Numbered from the stretch's first letter, positions 15,766-24,742 are shown. The stretch is 64,000 nucleotides of DNA from Rufibacter ruber (GCF_001647275.1 NZ_LRMM01000004.1:83282-147281), one strand, 5' to 3'. Notes: a model not told the origin generated them from the letters alone. Numbers and translations: made by a program.

Positions 15766-18312
15766 TTGGTAGTTAGAAATCCTGTGGGAATTAAGAAAAA
15801 GATAGCGCGGTACCTGCTCTTCGCCGTAGGCGGGGTGGTTTTGCTGTTGGCAGTGGCGGCGGGCGCTATTTACCTGTACCAGGATAAGATTATTCAGCTG
15901 TTTGTGGCAGAGGCCAACAAGCACATTAAGACCAAGGTGCAGGTGGAGAAGATAGAGGTGACGCTGTGGGAGAAGTTTCCGGCGGTGGCCATCAACCTCA
16001 AGAATGTGGAGATCACTGAGGCGGTGGCGGGCAGCACGGCCCCGTTGGCCAAACTTGCCAACATCTACAGCACGTTCAACCTGTGGGACCTCTGGCGCGG
16101 CACCTACCACATCAAGGAGCTCTACCTGGAAGAAGGCGAGGTGCGGGTGAAGGTGCTGCCCAACGGGGAGGTGAACTACCGCTTTTACCAGGACGCTGAT
16201 ACCACCCATGCCGGGAATCTGAGTTTTGACCTGGAGAAGATTGTGCTCCGGAAAGTGCGCATCAGCTATCATGATGCGCCCGGAGACCAGCGGTATGAGC
16301 TGCAGGCGCACGCGCTGTCGGCGGCGCTGAGTATTGAGGAGCCGGTAGTGACCATCAAAGCAGAGGGCAGGGCGCTGGTGCATACCCTGCAGGTGGGGGA
16401 AAGCGAGTTCCTGAGGCAAAAAGAAATCTCCCTGGGCAGCCAGTTGGTCATCCATACAATAGAAAAGACCATCACCATTTCCCCGTCTGAGCTGCGGGTT
16501 GAGAAGGCGGTGTACCAGGTGGGCGGCGAGGTGCTGTTCCCCGCTAAAATCAACCTGGACCTCTTTATTCAGGGCAAAAATACAGACATACAATCATTGC
16601 TGGCGCTGTTGCCGCCCCGCTTCACCAAACAACTGGCGCAGTACCGCAGCAAAGGTGATGTCTATTTCCAGGGCGAGGTCAAGGGCGAAGTCTCTGCTAA
16701 GAAGAACCCGTATGTTGACATCAGCTTTGGGGCCAAGGGGGCCTCTTTTTATCACCCAGACTACAAGGAGAAGATTGAGAAGGTGAACCTGGAGGGGCGG
16801 TTCACCAACGGGGAAAAGCGCAACAGCCAGACCTCTATGCTGGAACTGCGCAGAATAACCGGAAGCCTGCGCGGCAGGCCCTTCTCTGGGGAATTCCTGT
16901 ACCACAACTTCGCCAATCCAGACCTGAAGGCCCAGCTGAGGGCAGATGTAGACGTGGCCCACGTGCTGGGCGTGTTTCCCGTAGAAGACATCAGGAAAGG
17001 CAGCGGGCAGGCGCAGGTGCAGCTCTCGTTTGCCGGCAACCTAAAACAGTTCAAAGCCAACCCCAGCCACGCCAGCATCAAGACCAGCGGCGAAGTGAGC
17101 CTGAAAGCGGTGAGCCTGCTGTTCAGGCAGCACCCCATGCCCGTCTCCGGCATGAACGGGGCTTTTCTCTTCCGGAAGAATGACGTGGCCGTGACCGATT
17201 TCAAAGGCAAGGTGGGGGATTCTGACTTTCTGGTGAACGGGTATTTCAAGAACGTGCTGCCGTGGCTGTTCCTGAAGGGGCAACGGCTGCGCATAGAGGC
17301 AGACTTGGCGTCTGCCTTCCTGAACCTGGATCAACTGCTAACCGTTGCCCCGGCAGGTAGGCAAGACCTGGAAAGTACCGGGAAATCTGCTGCCAGAAAA
17401 GGGAAAGCCGCCTCTGCCTATGCGTTCAACCTGCCCGCCCATCTGGAGCTGGATCTAAACGCCTCCGTAGCCCGGCTTACGTTCAGGCGGTTCAAGGCCA
17501 CGCAGCTGCACGGGCAGGTGCGGCTGCAGAACCAGGTGATCACCACCCCCAACATTGCCCTGCAGGCGGTGGGCGGCCGCTTCAAGGTGAGCGGAAGCCT
17601 GGATGCCCGCAAGCCGCTGATCAGGGTGAACTCGGTCGCCCGTATAGATGAGATCAAGGTAGACAGCCTGATGTACGTGTTTGAAAACTTTGGGCAGAAT
17701 TTCATTACCCAGCGCCACCTGCAGGGGGAACTGACTGCGCACATTGACTCAGAGCTGTTCTTTGACCATACGCTCTCGCCCCGCACAGATCTCATGCAGG
17801 CCGAGATCAAGACCTCTATCAAGAACGGACAGCTCCTGTACTTTGAGCCGCTGCAGAAGATGAGCACGTTCATTGAGCGCCATGAACTGGCCAACCTCAG
17901 GTTCTCAGAGCTCAAGAACAACTTCTGGATTCAAGGGCGCACCATTTACATTCCGGAGATGGAAATCAAGTCCAGCACCAGCCGCTTCTCCAATATCACC
18001 GTCTCGGGCACCCACACCTTTGACCAGCAGATGGACTACCACCTGCGCATCCCGCTGGCTTCGGCCCAGCCGAAACGGGACAAAGACGAGCGCTACGGCG
18101 TGGTGGCGGGCGGCTCCACGCCCAACCCCAACTTGTTTCTCACCATCAAAGGCAAGGAGGGTAATTTCAAAGTAGCCTATGACCAGGAAAAGGTGAAAGA
18201 CAAGATCACCTCTGACCTGGAGCGTGAAAAGCAGGAACTGAAAGATGCCCTGAAAGGGAAGAAGAAGGAAGAGAAGACCGTAAAGCCCGCCCAGGAATAT
18301 TTTGAGTTTTAG
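15766..18312 (+). CDS. AsmA-family protein
   Basis: The 848-residue protein starts with a basic stretch (GIKKKIARYL) and one membrane helix (LFAVGGVVLLLAVAAGAIYLY). A long beta-rich periplasmic part follows with the AsmA N-terminal features FPAVAINLKNVEI and LANIYSTFNLWDLWRGTYHIKELYLEEGEV. The C-terminal region (about 640-790) carries the AsmA-like repeat ending DYHLRIPLASAQP. AsmA-like proteins bridge the periplasm and move phospholipids between membranes; a role in outer-membrane maintenance is inferred. The tail is a charged helix. No ATG is available: TTG 15766 or GTG 15784 is the start. Confidence 0.88.
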   Translation: MVVRNPVGIKKKIARYLLFAVGGVVLLLAVAAGAIYLYQDKIIQLFVAEANKHIKTKVQVEKIEVTLWEKFPAVAINLKNVEITEAVAGSTAPLAKLANIYSTFNLWDLWRGTYHIKELYLEEGEVRVKVLPNGEVNYRFYQDADTTHAGNLSFDLEKIVLRKVRISYHDAPGDQRYELQAHALSAALSIEEPVVTIKAEGRALVHTLQVGESEFLRQKEISLGSQLVIHTIEKTITISPSELRVEKAVYQVGGEVLFPAKINLDLFIQGKNTDIQSLLALLPPRFTKQLAQYRSKGDVYFQGEVKGEVSAKKNPYVDISFGAKGASFYHPDYKEKIEKVNLEGRFTNGEKRNSQTSMLELRRITGSLRGRPFSGEFLYHNFANPDLKAQLRADVDVAHVLGVFPVEDIRKGSGQAQVQLSFAGNLKQFKANPSHASIKTSGEVSLKAVSLLFRQHPMPVSGMNGAFLFRKNDVAVTDFKGKVGDSDFLVNGYFKNVLPWLFLKGQRLRIEADLASAFLNLDQLLTVAPAGRQDLESTGKSAARKGKAASAYAFNLPAHLELDLNASVARLTFRRFKATQLHGQVRLQNQVITTPNIALQAVGGRFKVSGSLDARKPLIRVNSVARIDEIKVDSLMYVFENFGQNFITQRHLQGELTAHIDSELFFDHTLSPRTDLMQAEIKTSIKNGQLLYFEPLQKMSTFIERHELANLRFSELKNNFWIQGRTIYIPEMEIKSSTSRFSNITVSGTHTFDQQMDYHLRIPLASAQPKRDKDERYGVVAGGSTPNPNLFLTIKGKEGNFKVAYDQEKVKDKITSDLEREKQELKDALKGKKKEEKTVKPAQEYFEF

Positions 18313-18319
18313 GGAATTT

Positions 18320-18359
18320 GCGTTTCCGGGCTGTTTTTAGGAAAACAGGCCCAAAACGG
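18320..18359. repeat. GTTTT-hairpin repeat
   Basis: Arms GCGTTTCCGGGCTGTTTTT and AAAACAGGCCCAAAACGG; eight bases after the AsmA-family gene stop. Confidence 0.85.
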
Positions 18360-18495
18360 GAGCAAGATTTGGGTAATGGTTATGGCTGGGGATTGGGTCA
18401 CTCCTTTTCGTCATTCTGAAAGAATCTTGTGGGCGAACTAGAAAAGCTTTCTCTGTCTGCGATATTAAATATTCCAATTGCCCAAACCCAGGTCC

Positions 18496-18543
18496 GGGTT
18501 TCTGTTTCCGGCCTACTTTCCAGAAAACAGCCCAGAAACAGGG
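18496..18543. repeat. GTTTT-hairpin repeat
   Basis: Arms TTTCTGTTTCCGGCCTACTTT and AAAACAGCCCAGAAACAG-type; second copy in the 383-base gap before the DinB gene, where nothing else is seen. Confidence 0.75.
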
Positions 18544-18695
18544 ATCTGCTAGAAAACCATCGGCGCACGCCGAACAACTCCCTGCCAACGCTCAATTTTT
18601 CATCGTTCCAAAAAAATTCTGAAACCTACTGACAAACAGCTGTCACCGGGGGCGGGTAGTTTTGTTCCATCACTAACCCATTAACCCGTTGACCT

Positions 18696-19193
18696 ATGGA
18701 AACCATGACTTCCAACACCCCCACCACCACTTCGGTAATCTCTTCTAAAGACCTGCTAGCCCATTGGCAAGGGCACCGCGGCCTCACCCGAAGACTGATA
18801 GAGGCGTTCCCAGAGAAAGAGCTGTTTGAGTTCTCCATTGGCGGCATGCGGCCGTTTGGCAAAATACTGCATGAGCTGCTGGCCCTTGCTGCGCCCGGTG
18901 TAAAGGAAATAGCTGAGGGAACCGTGCAGCAACTGAACGAAGACCTGGAGCAGGCCGACACCAAAGAAAAGATACTAGCCCTCTGGGATGAAGCCACCGC
19001 CACCATTGACCAGTATTGGGCCCAAATTCCAGATGAGCGGTTTCAGGAGAAGATTATGGCGTTTGGGCAGTATGAGGGCACTGTGCAGTCAACCGTGCTG
19101 TACTACATTGACAACGAGATTCACCACCGCGGCCAGGGCTACGTGTATTTGCGGGCTTTGAGCATTGAGCCGCCTTTCTTCTGGCAAAGGTAA
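18696..19193 (+). CDS. DinB-family protein
   Basis: The 165-residue protein fits the four-helix DinB/YfiT fold. Helix 1 holds LLAHWQGHRGLTRRLIEAFP, helix 2 carries a likely metal-binding histidine in PFGKILHELLALA, and the C-terminal helix ends EIHHRGQGYVYLRALSIEPPFFW with the HH pair usual for this family. Members are metal-dependent thiol-transferase-like or DNA-damage-induced proteins; the precise role is unknown. Eighteen bases downstream is a 73-residue ORF, and a WYL regulator converges from the other side, so the three may form a functional group. Confidence 0.85.
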   Translation: METMTSNTPTTTSVISSKDLLAHWQGHRGLTRRLIEAFPEKELFEFSIGGMRPFGKILHELLALAAPGVKEIAEGTVQQLNEDLEQADTKEKILALWDEATATIDQYWAQIPDERFQEKIMAFGQYEGTVQSTVLYYIDNEIHHRGQGYVYLRALSIEPPFFWQR

Positions 19194-19210
19194 TTGGGAG
19201 GCAGCAACAC

Positions 19211-19432
19211 ATGAGAACCGTTTTGGTTTTTAAGACCTCAGTACGTACCCGCCGCAGTGTGAAACAGGTAACGCCCCTGCTGAACCAGTTGCTGGACGCG
19301 ACGGACCGCTGGAACTTCGACCTGCAGGATTGTGATCACATTCTGCGGGTAGAAGCGCAGGCTATAACGCCTTCTGTGATTATTGACCGGCTCCGGCAGG
19401 CGGGTTTTATGTGTACTGAACTGGAAGACTAA
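19211..19432 (+). CDS. Small hypothetical protein, HMA-like fold without metal cysteines
   Basis: The 73-residue protein reads MRTVLVFKTSVRTRRSVKQV and ends GFMCTELED. The pattern (beta-strand, helix with T/S-R-S-V, then ILRVEAQAITPSVIIDRLRQAGF) is like heavy-metal-associated ferredoxin-like domains, but the CxxC metal motif is absent (VRTRRS in its place). It starts 18 bases after the DinB gene and is likely co-transcribed. Its last 30 bases are duplicated 66 bases further on. Function unknown; HMA likeness is inference from the pattern. Confidence 0.65.
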   Translation: MRTVLVFKTSVRTRRSVKQVTPLLNQLLDATDRWNFDLQDCDHILRVEAQAITPSVIIDRLRQAGFMCTELED

Positions 19433-19499
19433 GGAGGTAAGAAGCGCTTACGATAAACTATCTGCCATAGTTTTATGTGTACTGAACTGGAAGACTAAG
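19404..19499. repeat. 30-bp direct repeat duplicating a gene 3' end
   Basis: Bases 19404-19433 are identical to 19470-19499. The first copy encodes the last residues and stop of the 73-residue ORF; the second includes the stop codon (19495-19497) of the convergent WYL regulator. Confidence 0.95.
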
Positions 19500-20481
19500 A
19501 ATAGACAGCCTCCGGTTTTAGCTGCAATGATGCCTGTACGCGGGCAAGAATGCCGCTCACTTGTTCCTTCAGGCTTTCGGGCTCCAGAATCTGGGCGCAG
19601 TCTCCAAACATGACGTACCACCGGGCAAACCCTTCGCAGTGGGGTTCGGTCATAAAGGTCATCTCTACGTAGTAACCGTCTGGTTTTTCAGCGGTGAAAC
19701 CGTAATAGGTGCGGCTGTTCTGAATGTACCGGGCAAATGACTTTTCTACCCGCAAGACCACTTTCACCTTCTCAGTTGGGGCTTTGGGCTTACGGTAATC
19801 AGACAACGGACCGTGCTCTCTGGTGAAGGGGCGGTCCGTTAGTTTTATCTGCAGCATGCGGTCTGTCCGGAACTGGCGGTAATCTGCGCGCAAATGGCAA
19901 TAGCCCATGATGTACCAGAAATTGTTCTCGTGGAACAGACCTATGGGCTCAATCAGGCGCTCGGTCGCTTCCTCAGAACTGAACGCCTGGTACTGCAACG
20001 CCACCTGTTTTTTTTCGGCCATGCTGTCTAAGAGCACGTCCAGGGCGTGGGGCGTGTGCTGGTTGAAAAGCTGCGCCGATGTATCTACCCAAATCTGGGC
20101 TTCCAGCGCCGCCACCCGCTCCTTGGTACTACCCCGAAGCACCGACTTTACCTTGTACATGGCACTCTCAAAATGCGCCCCCAGGCCTTTGTCACTGAAC
20201 TTCTGCATCAGTTTTTCAGCGGCCACAAAACTGCTGGCCTCTTCCTGGGTGAACATGACGGGCGGCAGCCGGTAACCGTCCAGCAATGAGTAACCCACGC
20301 CCGCTTCGCCGGTTACGGGCACGCCTGATGCCTCCAGTGACCGGATATCACGGTACACGGTGCGCAAACTCACCTGGAAACGGTCGGCCAGTTCCTGGGC
20401 CTTTACCGTACGGCCAGACTGCAAATGGTGCAGCATGGCCACAATGCGGTCAAAACGGTTAAGGGGTTCGCTGTCGTCCAT
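19495..20481 (-). CDS. YafY-type transcriptional regulator (HTH + WYL domain)
   Basis: The 328-residue protein has an N-terminal winged HTH (LNRFDRIVAMLHHLQSGRTV, then LADRFQVSLRTVYRDIRSLE) and a middle linker. A WYL domain around residues 140-230 contains RLIEPIGLFHENNFWYIMGYCHLRADYRQFRTDRM. WYL domains bind ligands, often nucleic-acid-derived, and control repressor activity. The regulator converges on the DinB gene pair, a common association for YafY-type regulators. Its stop codon lies in the second copy of the 30-bp direct repeat, so the last residues may have been changed by that duplication. Confidence 0.9.
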   Translation of the reverse strand: MDDSEPLNRFDRIVAMLHHLQSGRTVKAQELADRFQVSLRTVYRDIRSLEASGVPVTGEAGVGYSLLDGYRLPPVMFTQEEASSFVAAEKLMQKFSDKGLGAHFESAMYKVKSVLRGSTKERVAALEAQIWVDTSAQLFNQHTPHALDVLLDSMAEKKQVALQYQAFSSEEATERLIEPIGLFHENNFWYIMGYCHLRADYRQFRTDRMLQIKLTDRPFTREHGPLSDYRKPKAPTEKVKVVLRVEKSFARYIQNSRTYYGFTAEKPDGYYVEMTFMTEPHCEGFARWYVMFGDCAQILEPESLKEQVSGILARVQASLQLKPEAVYS

Positions 20482-20570
20482 AGAGGGTTGAAGAATTCGC
20501 TCTTAAATCTACCAAAAATCAGGGCATCGTCTTACAGACGAAACAAGGATTGCTAAAATTATTAGGGATT

Positions 20571-20613
20571 TCCTGTTTTCAGGCTGTTTTCCGAAAACAG
20601 CCTGAAAACAGGA
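20571..20613. repeat. GTTTT-hairpin repeat, near-perfect
   Basis: TCCTGTTTTCAGGCTGTTTT is the exact complement of the right arm; between tandem minus-strand genes. Confidence 0.9.
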
Positions 20614-20664
20614 GACTAATCATTTAGACTATCAGTTCTGAAATTATGGATTACTAGAGAAAGA

Positions 20665-20697
20665 GAAAGGCGGCTTACTAAAAGATAGCCGCCTTTC
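20665..20697 (-). terminator. Hairpin terminator
   Basis: GAAAGGCGGCT pairs exactly with AGCCGCCTTTC; 21 bases after the stop of the dioxygenase-like gene, with a TCTCTTTCTC tract on the minus strand. Confidence 0.8.
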
Positions 20698-20717
20698 TTT
20701 TAGTAAGCCGGGGCGGT

Positions 20718-21499
20718 TTATTTGCCCAGCGCCAGACGAATGGCAGCCTCTACAGGCGCGTGACCTTCAGCTGAATCATCAAGCGAGAACGCTTTTTGAA
20801 GGAATAACGGTGGTTGCGCCATGAATTTAGGGTTTTTGCCCCTGTGCGCTTGCGCCGCGTGCACTAAGAAAGGGTGACACAGATAGACCGTTCCCGCTTG
20901 GCCAACTGCAAACGCCTGTTCTCTTTCCGGAAGGAAATCTACCTGTTTGGCGAGCTCCATAAAGGAAAGTCCCTGTTCGCCCTCTGTTGAGAGCAGGTTT
21001 GCCACGTCAAGATGTGAGCCTTTGTAGAGCACGGTAGGGGCGTCTGCCTCGGTTACATCAGAATATAAAACCAGCAGCAGCAAGGCGCGGCCTTTAGAGG
21101 CTAGGTTGACTCGCCATTCAAAGTAATTCGCCGGGTCTTCCCCCGGAAAGCTGGCGTCTACGTGCTTGCCCGTATCTATGGGCAGCTTCTCTGCCGGAAA
21201 ACGCACCGGGAATGCCCCCACGCTTCGGCAGGGCAACCATCTGCCTTCGCCCACCAATTGATTGAAGGCATGGTGCAGTTTTAGGGTGTTTACTGACTCC
21301 ACAAAAGGCGGTTGGGTGTACATGCCCAGCCACACCACCGGTTCTGACCAAGTGCTGGGGTCTGCGCGGTCTACCGGAAGGTCTTTCCATAAAATGTCTA
21401 CTGCGGCGGCGCAGTCTCCCTGGAAAAAGCGTGGTCAAGGCGTAAGAACCCGGTATGAATGAACTCCTGGATTTGGTTTGGATTTAAAAAATCAGACAT
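20718..21499 (-). pseudogene. Phytanoyl-CoA dioxygenase-like gene, broken by a one-base deletion
   Basis: From ATG 21499 the minus strand encodes MSDFLNPNQIQEFIHTGFLR and continues to ...FSRETA, then runs into TAG. One base out of frame the protein resumes with AVDILWKDLPVDRADPSTW and EPVVWLGMYTQPPFVESV and continues for 206 residues to the stop at 20718. The join lies at 21402-21416 (GCGGCGGCGCAG), where one base appears to be missing. The body has the family's non-haem iron look (HVDASFPG, and a late HAAQAHRG region). With the base restored it would be about 260 residues. It may be a true pseudogene or a sequencing error. Confidence 0.8.
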
Positions 21500-21987
21500 G
21501 AGAATAACGTAAAGGAGCCTTCGCCCGATAGCAGGTAGCGGGGTAGGGCAGGTGATACAATAAATTTCAAGGGGATAGGCAACAAAAGCCTAAGCACTCA
21601 TGCTGAAAGCACAAGTGCCGTCACTTCAGAAAGAAGCGAAAAGAGAGAGATTTATAATGTTGGGGCCATTCTCATAAGGCCAAGTAAAGAATATTTCCTT
21701 GAATCTACAACTCCAGTCTATCTGATTAAAAGCCTATGCCATTTAGTAGAAGAGAACAAAAAGTTTTACAGCAAAATCACCCGGCAAGCGCTGACAAAGT
21801 GCTTCATTCTTCTGTCTTAAAAGCAGAAGGCAGTTTTTAAAGGCGTTTGCCTATGAAGTGATGTTGATAGGAAGGAAAGAGAAACTGGCGGTCGGCGTTT
21901 TCGGGCCGTTTTCCGGAAAACAGGCCCAAAACGCAAACCCCTTTTTGGCGGCTGCGTTCAAAAGGCTCTACACCAACTAGAACCACC
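21500..21987. other. Divergent intergenic region
   Basis: No coding frame seen. It contains one well-kept hairpin repeat, the only good copy found in a divergent gap in this window. Promoters for both flanking genes should lie here, but no exact TAnnTTTG with partner was assigned. Confidence 0.4.
21895..21934. repeat. GTTTT-hairpin repeat in a divergent gap
   Basis: GCGTTTTCGGGCCGTTTTCC pairs with the right arm AAAACAGGCCCAAAACGC. It lies 54 bases upstream of the TerB-like gene, an exception to the downstream placement of this family. Confidence 0.85.
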
Positions 21988-22812
21988 ATGGCTGAAGAAA
22001 CCGTTTTACTCAAAGACTACTCTGACCAGGAAAAAGGGGCCTATCTGGGAGCCTTGGCCACCATCGCCTCGGCAGACGGACAGGTAACCGAAGACGAACT
22101 GGCGTTCCTGCGCCTCTTGGGCGAAGCCGCCGAACTGCCCGATAACCTGCAGCAGGAAATAGAGTCCATTGCCAAGAATCCCTCGCAGATAAGTCTCCAG
22201 AAGTGTCTGGACGTGCTCAAAGGCAGTCCCCTGCGGTTTTCGTTTGTGACAGACATCATCAGCTTCGCGAAGTCAGACGGCGAGTATTCACAGGAGGAGC
22301 AGCGGCACATCTCTGAAATTGGACAGTACCTGGGTATTGACCAGAAACAGTTCAGCATCTTAGACCAGTTTGTGGACAAAGCCAACCAGGCCCAGCAGCA
22401 GGGCGAAGACCCCACCAGCCAGTCATTCCTGAGCAAAAGCGGCATGGGTGACATGTTCAAGAACTCCGGCATCTCACCGGGCATGGTCACCGGTATGCTG
22501 GGCATTTTGGCGCCCATGGTCATTGCCGGCATGATGAACCGCCGCGGCGGGTACGGGCGTGGCTACGGCGGCGGCATGATGGGAGGAGGAATGATGGGCG
22601 GCGGCTTAGGCGGACTGCTGGGTGGTTTGCTAGGCGGGGGCATGATGCGCGGCGGCCTATACGGCGGTGGCCGCATGGGCGGGCTGGGCTCTATGGCTTC
22701 CATCTTAGGCGGCCTGGGCGGCCGAAGCCGGTACGGCAGCATGGGCGGCGGCGGACTAGGTGGTCTGCTGGGCGGTATCTTAGGCGGCGGCCGCAGAGGC
22801 AGCGGTTGGTAA
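21988..22812 (+). CDS. TerB-like domain protein with a Gly/Met-rich tail
   Basis: The 274-residue protein has an N-terminal TerB-type helical domain (residues 1-145) with the acidic repeats typical of TerB/tellurite-resistance proteins: LATIASADGQVTEDELAFL and IISFAKSDGEYSQEEQRHI. These are likely metal-coordinating DG-x-x-x-x-E pairs. A linker with one hydrophobic helix (GMVTGMLGILAPMVIAGMM) follows. The last 90 residues are almost wholly Gly, Met, Arg, Leu and Tyr with repeats such as GGGMMGGG and GGLLGGLLGG. The tail is probably disordered or self-associating. No ter operon partners are nearby, so tellurite resistance is not implied. Confidence 0.8.
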   Translation: MAEETVLLKDYSDQEKGAYLGALATIASADGQVTEDELAFLRLLGEAAELPDNLQQEIESIAKNPSQISLQKCLDVLKGSPLRFSFVTDIISFAKSDGEYSQEEQRHISEIGQYLGIDQKQFSILDQFVDKANQAQQQGEDPTSQSFLSKSGMGDMFKNSGISPGMVTGMLGILAPMVIAGMMNRRGGYGRGYGGGMMGGGMMGGGLGGLLGGLLGGGMMRGGLYGGGRMGGLGSMASILGGLGGRSRYGSMGGGGLGGLLGGILGGGRRGSGW

Positions 22813-22819
22813 AGATGAA

Positions 22820-22862
22820 TTCCTGTTTTCGCTGTTTTCAGAAAACAGCCCGAAAACAGGAA
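22820..22862. repeat. GTTTT-hairpin repeat
   Basis: TTCCTGTTTTCGCTGTTTTC pairs with GAAAACAGCCCGAAAACAGG; eight bases after the TerB-like gene stop in a convergent gap. Confidence 0.85.
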
Positions 22863-22880
22863 ACCAGGAGCGTTCTTGAC

Positions 22881-22914
22881 GTAGAGACCCGGCGCCGCCT
22901 TGTCTCCCACGCAT
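22881..22914 (+). repeat. 34-bp GTAGAGAC hairpin repeat, copy 1
   Basis: Palindromic core GAGAC-GGC-GCC-GTCTC followed by ACGCAT. Differs by two bases from copies at 27150-27183 and by a few from 32085-32118 (minus). Confidence 0.85.
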
Positions 22915-23008
22915 TCCTGAAAAAAAACTAAGCTCAGTTTTCCTGCCCTCGCGGTTTGGTGACAAACTAACAGCCTGCGCCGTTTGAGACAAGGCGTGCG
23001 GTCTTTCT

Positions 23009-23049
23009 TGCGGTTTAGGCTTGTTTTCAGAAAAAGAGCCCGGAAACGC
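23009..23049. repeat. GTTTT-hairpin repeat, diverged
   Basis: Arms TGCGGTTTAGGCTTGTTTT and AAAAGAGCCCGGAAACGC; second copy in the convergent gap before the MscS gene. Confidence 0.7.
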
Positions 23050-23081
23050 CTTCCCATTCCCCACTCTGAGAGGGCAATAGC

Positions 23082-24197
23082 TTACGCCTCTTCCTGCTTC
23101 ACGTACACCGTTTGCGTTGGGAAGGCGAATTCGGCGCGATGGCGCTCTACCACCTCTACAATTTTGTAGTTGATTTCCTCCTTCACGTCAATGTATTCGT
23201 CCCAGTCAATGGTGTTGATAAAGTAGAGCACCATAATGTCTTTGGAGTGCGGCCCCAGGTTAAAGAACCGCACGCGGCCGTCCTGGTTGGTGCGCGGGTA
23301 CTCATCAATGAGGTGCTGAATGTCTGCCACTATGGCCTTGATCTGCTCTGAGGTGGTGTTGTAGGTGAGCGTGATGTCAAACTTTACCCGCCTGAACGTG
23401 CGCAGCGTGAGGTTGTCCAGCGGTTTGTCAATCATGCTCTTGTTGGGCAAAGTTACGTAGCTCTTCTCCATGGTGCGGATGCGCGTGCTCCGGAAACCGA
23501 TCTTCTCTACAGTGCCAATGATCTCACCCACCTGCACCAGGTCACCCACCACAAAAGGGTGGTCCAGGAAAATAGTGAAAGACGCCAGCAGGTTCTCCAG
23601 ACTTTCTTTGGCCGCAAACGCGATGGCCAAACCGCCCACCCCCAGACCGGCCACCAGACCCGCCACATTCACTTTGAAGACAGTGCCCAAAATCACGAAA
23701 AAACCGAACAGCACCACAATCACCTTGCTGAAATCAACAAAGAACGGCACCAGCTGGTCGTCTAGCTTTGACATGGTTCTGGCCGCCCGCTTTGAGAAGA
23801 TAAGCCCGAAGAAATCTACCAGACGCATGACCACCCAGGTGAGGGAGCTGACCAGGAAGATGCCGTAAATGCGCTGCAGAATACGTTTCAGGCCTAACTC
23901 GTTCTTGGCGGGCAAGCCCAGCTCCGGCGGATAATTCAGGCTGTCAAAGGCCATGTAGAGAAACACCAGAAAGGCGAGTACCTCCAGCGGCGTGACCAAC
24001 AGGCGCTTGAATTCTTCTTTGGTGACCTCAGAGGAGAAGCGTTTGGCCAGTGCCTGAAAAAGAATAGTGGTGAGCAGCCGTGACAGCAGCTCCTTGAACA
24101 GGAAGCCGCAGAGCATGATACCGGCAAAAATGAGGTACTGCTGCACCGTGTTCCCTAAAAACACAAGCCTTAGAATATCAGTAAGTTGGTCCTGCAT
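23082..24197 (-). CDS. MscS-family mechanosensitive ion channel
   Basis: The 371-residue protein (from MQDQLTDILRLVFLG) has four N-terminal membrane segments, then the MscS core. The pore helix is rich in Gly and Ala (VAGLVAGLGVGGLAIAFAAKESLENLLASFTIFLD), followed by the beta-domain start HPFVVGDLVQVGEIIGTVEKIGFRSTRIRT and SYVTLPNKSMIDKPLDNLT. It should open under membrane tension to release osmolytes. ATG 24197 is preferred to 24245 because the longer version would add a non-hydrophobic leader and nearly abut the divergent gene. Confidence 0.93.
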   Translation of the reverse strand: MQDQLTDILRLVFLGNTVQQYLIFAGIMLCGFLFKELLSRLLTTILFQALAKRFSSEVTKEEFKRLLVTPLEVLAFLVFLYMAFDSLNYPPELGLPAKNELGLKRILQRIYGIFLVSSLTWVVMRLVDFFGLIFSKRAARTMSKLDDQLVPFFVDFSKVIVVLFGFFVILGTVFKVNVAGLVAGLGVGGLAIAFAAKESLENLLASFTIFLDHPFVVGDLVQVGEIIGTVEKIGFRSTRIRTMEKSYVTLPNKSMIDKPLDNLTLRTFRRVKFDITLTYNTTSEQIKAIVADIQHLIDEYPRTNQDGRVRFFNLGPHSKDIMVLYFINTIDWDEYIDVKEEINYKIVEVVERHRAEFAFPTQTVYVKQEEA

Positions 24198-24268
24198 ATG
24201 TATTTTTATTCCGCTTGCAACCAATGGCGGGGGGGCAAGGGTCATCAGGTAAAATTGGGAATTAATCT

Positions 24269-24634
24269 ATGAAACGTAAAATCTCTTCTTTGCTGTGCGT
24301 GCTAGGCATGGTGTTTAGCGTGATTTCCTGCCAAATCCCGGCTTCGCCCCAAGAGGGCGAAGGTTCTGATGCCTCCAGCCAGTGGCTGGCTTACCCAGAG
24401 ACGCAGTGCGCTGATCCCTGGGGGTACTGCAACAAGAGCGGTGACAAGACCGTCTGCGTAAGGGAGCACCTGGAGAAGCTGGGGGTTGACGTGCTGGCGG
24501 TCACCGTGAGCGGCAGCTTAGGAGACGGTGCTGTTTGCCTGGCCTGCCAATGCGCCAGCGGGAGGATCTTCAAAGTAAAGGTAAACCAGGCAGACGTTGA
24601 CCGGGTAGTGGCTCTTGGGTTCAAGAAGTTCTAA
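24269..24634 (+). CDS. Cysteine-rich small lipoprotein
   Basis: The 121-residue protein begins with a lipoprotein signal, MKRKISSLLCVLGMVFSVISC, with the lipid-bearing cysteine at residue 21. The mature part has six more cysteines (ETQCADPWGYC, KTVC, VCLACQC), likely in disulfides, and ends in a short alpha/beta section (FKVKVNQADVDRVVALGFKKF). It is divergent from the MscS gene. No family was recognised; the cysteine pattern is suggestive of a compact disulfide-bonded domain at the membrane surface. Confidence 0.75.
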   Translation: MKRKISSLLCVLGMVFSVISCQIPASPQEGEGSDASSQWLAYPETQCADPWGYCNKSGDKTVCVREHLEKLGVDVLAVTVSGSLGDGAVCLACQCASGRIFKVKVNQADVDRVVALGFKKF

Positions 24635-24692
24635 GCAGGTAAAGCCCCGGTGAAGTACCTCCATTTCCGCATTGGCCGTGGAGAGGAACTTA

Positions 24693-24742
24693 AATTTCTG
24701 TTTTTGGGCTGTTTTTTTAAAAATAGGCCGAAAACAGAAATT
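24693..24742. repeat. GTTTT-hairpin repeat, extended
   Basis: AATTTCTGTTTTTGGGCTGT... arm pairs with AATAGGCCGAAAACAGAAATT; in the convergent gap after the lipoprotein gene. Confidence 0.8.

Noticed and set aside
21988..22812. Tellurite resistance locus
   Set aside because: Only a TerB-like domain is present; no terC, terD or terZ homologue is nearby.
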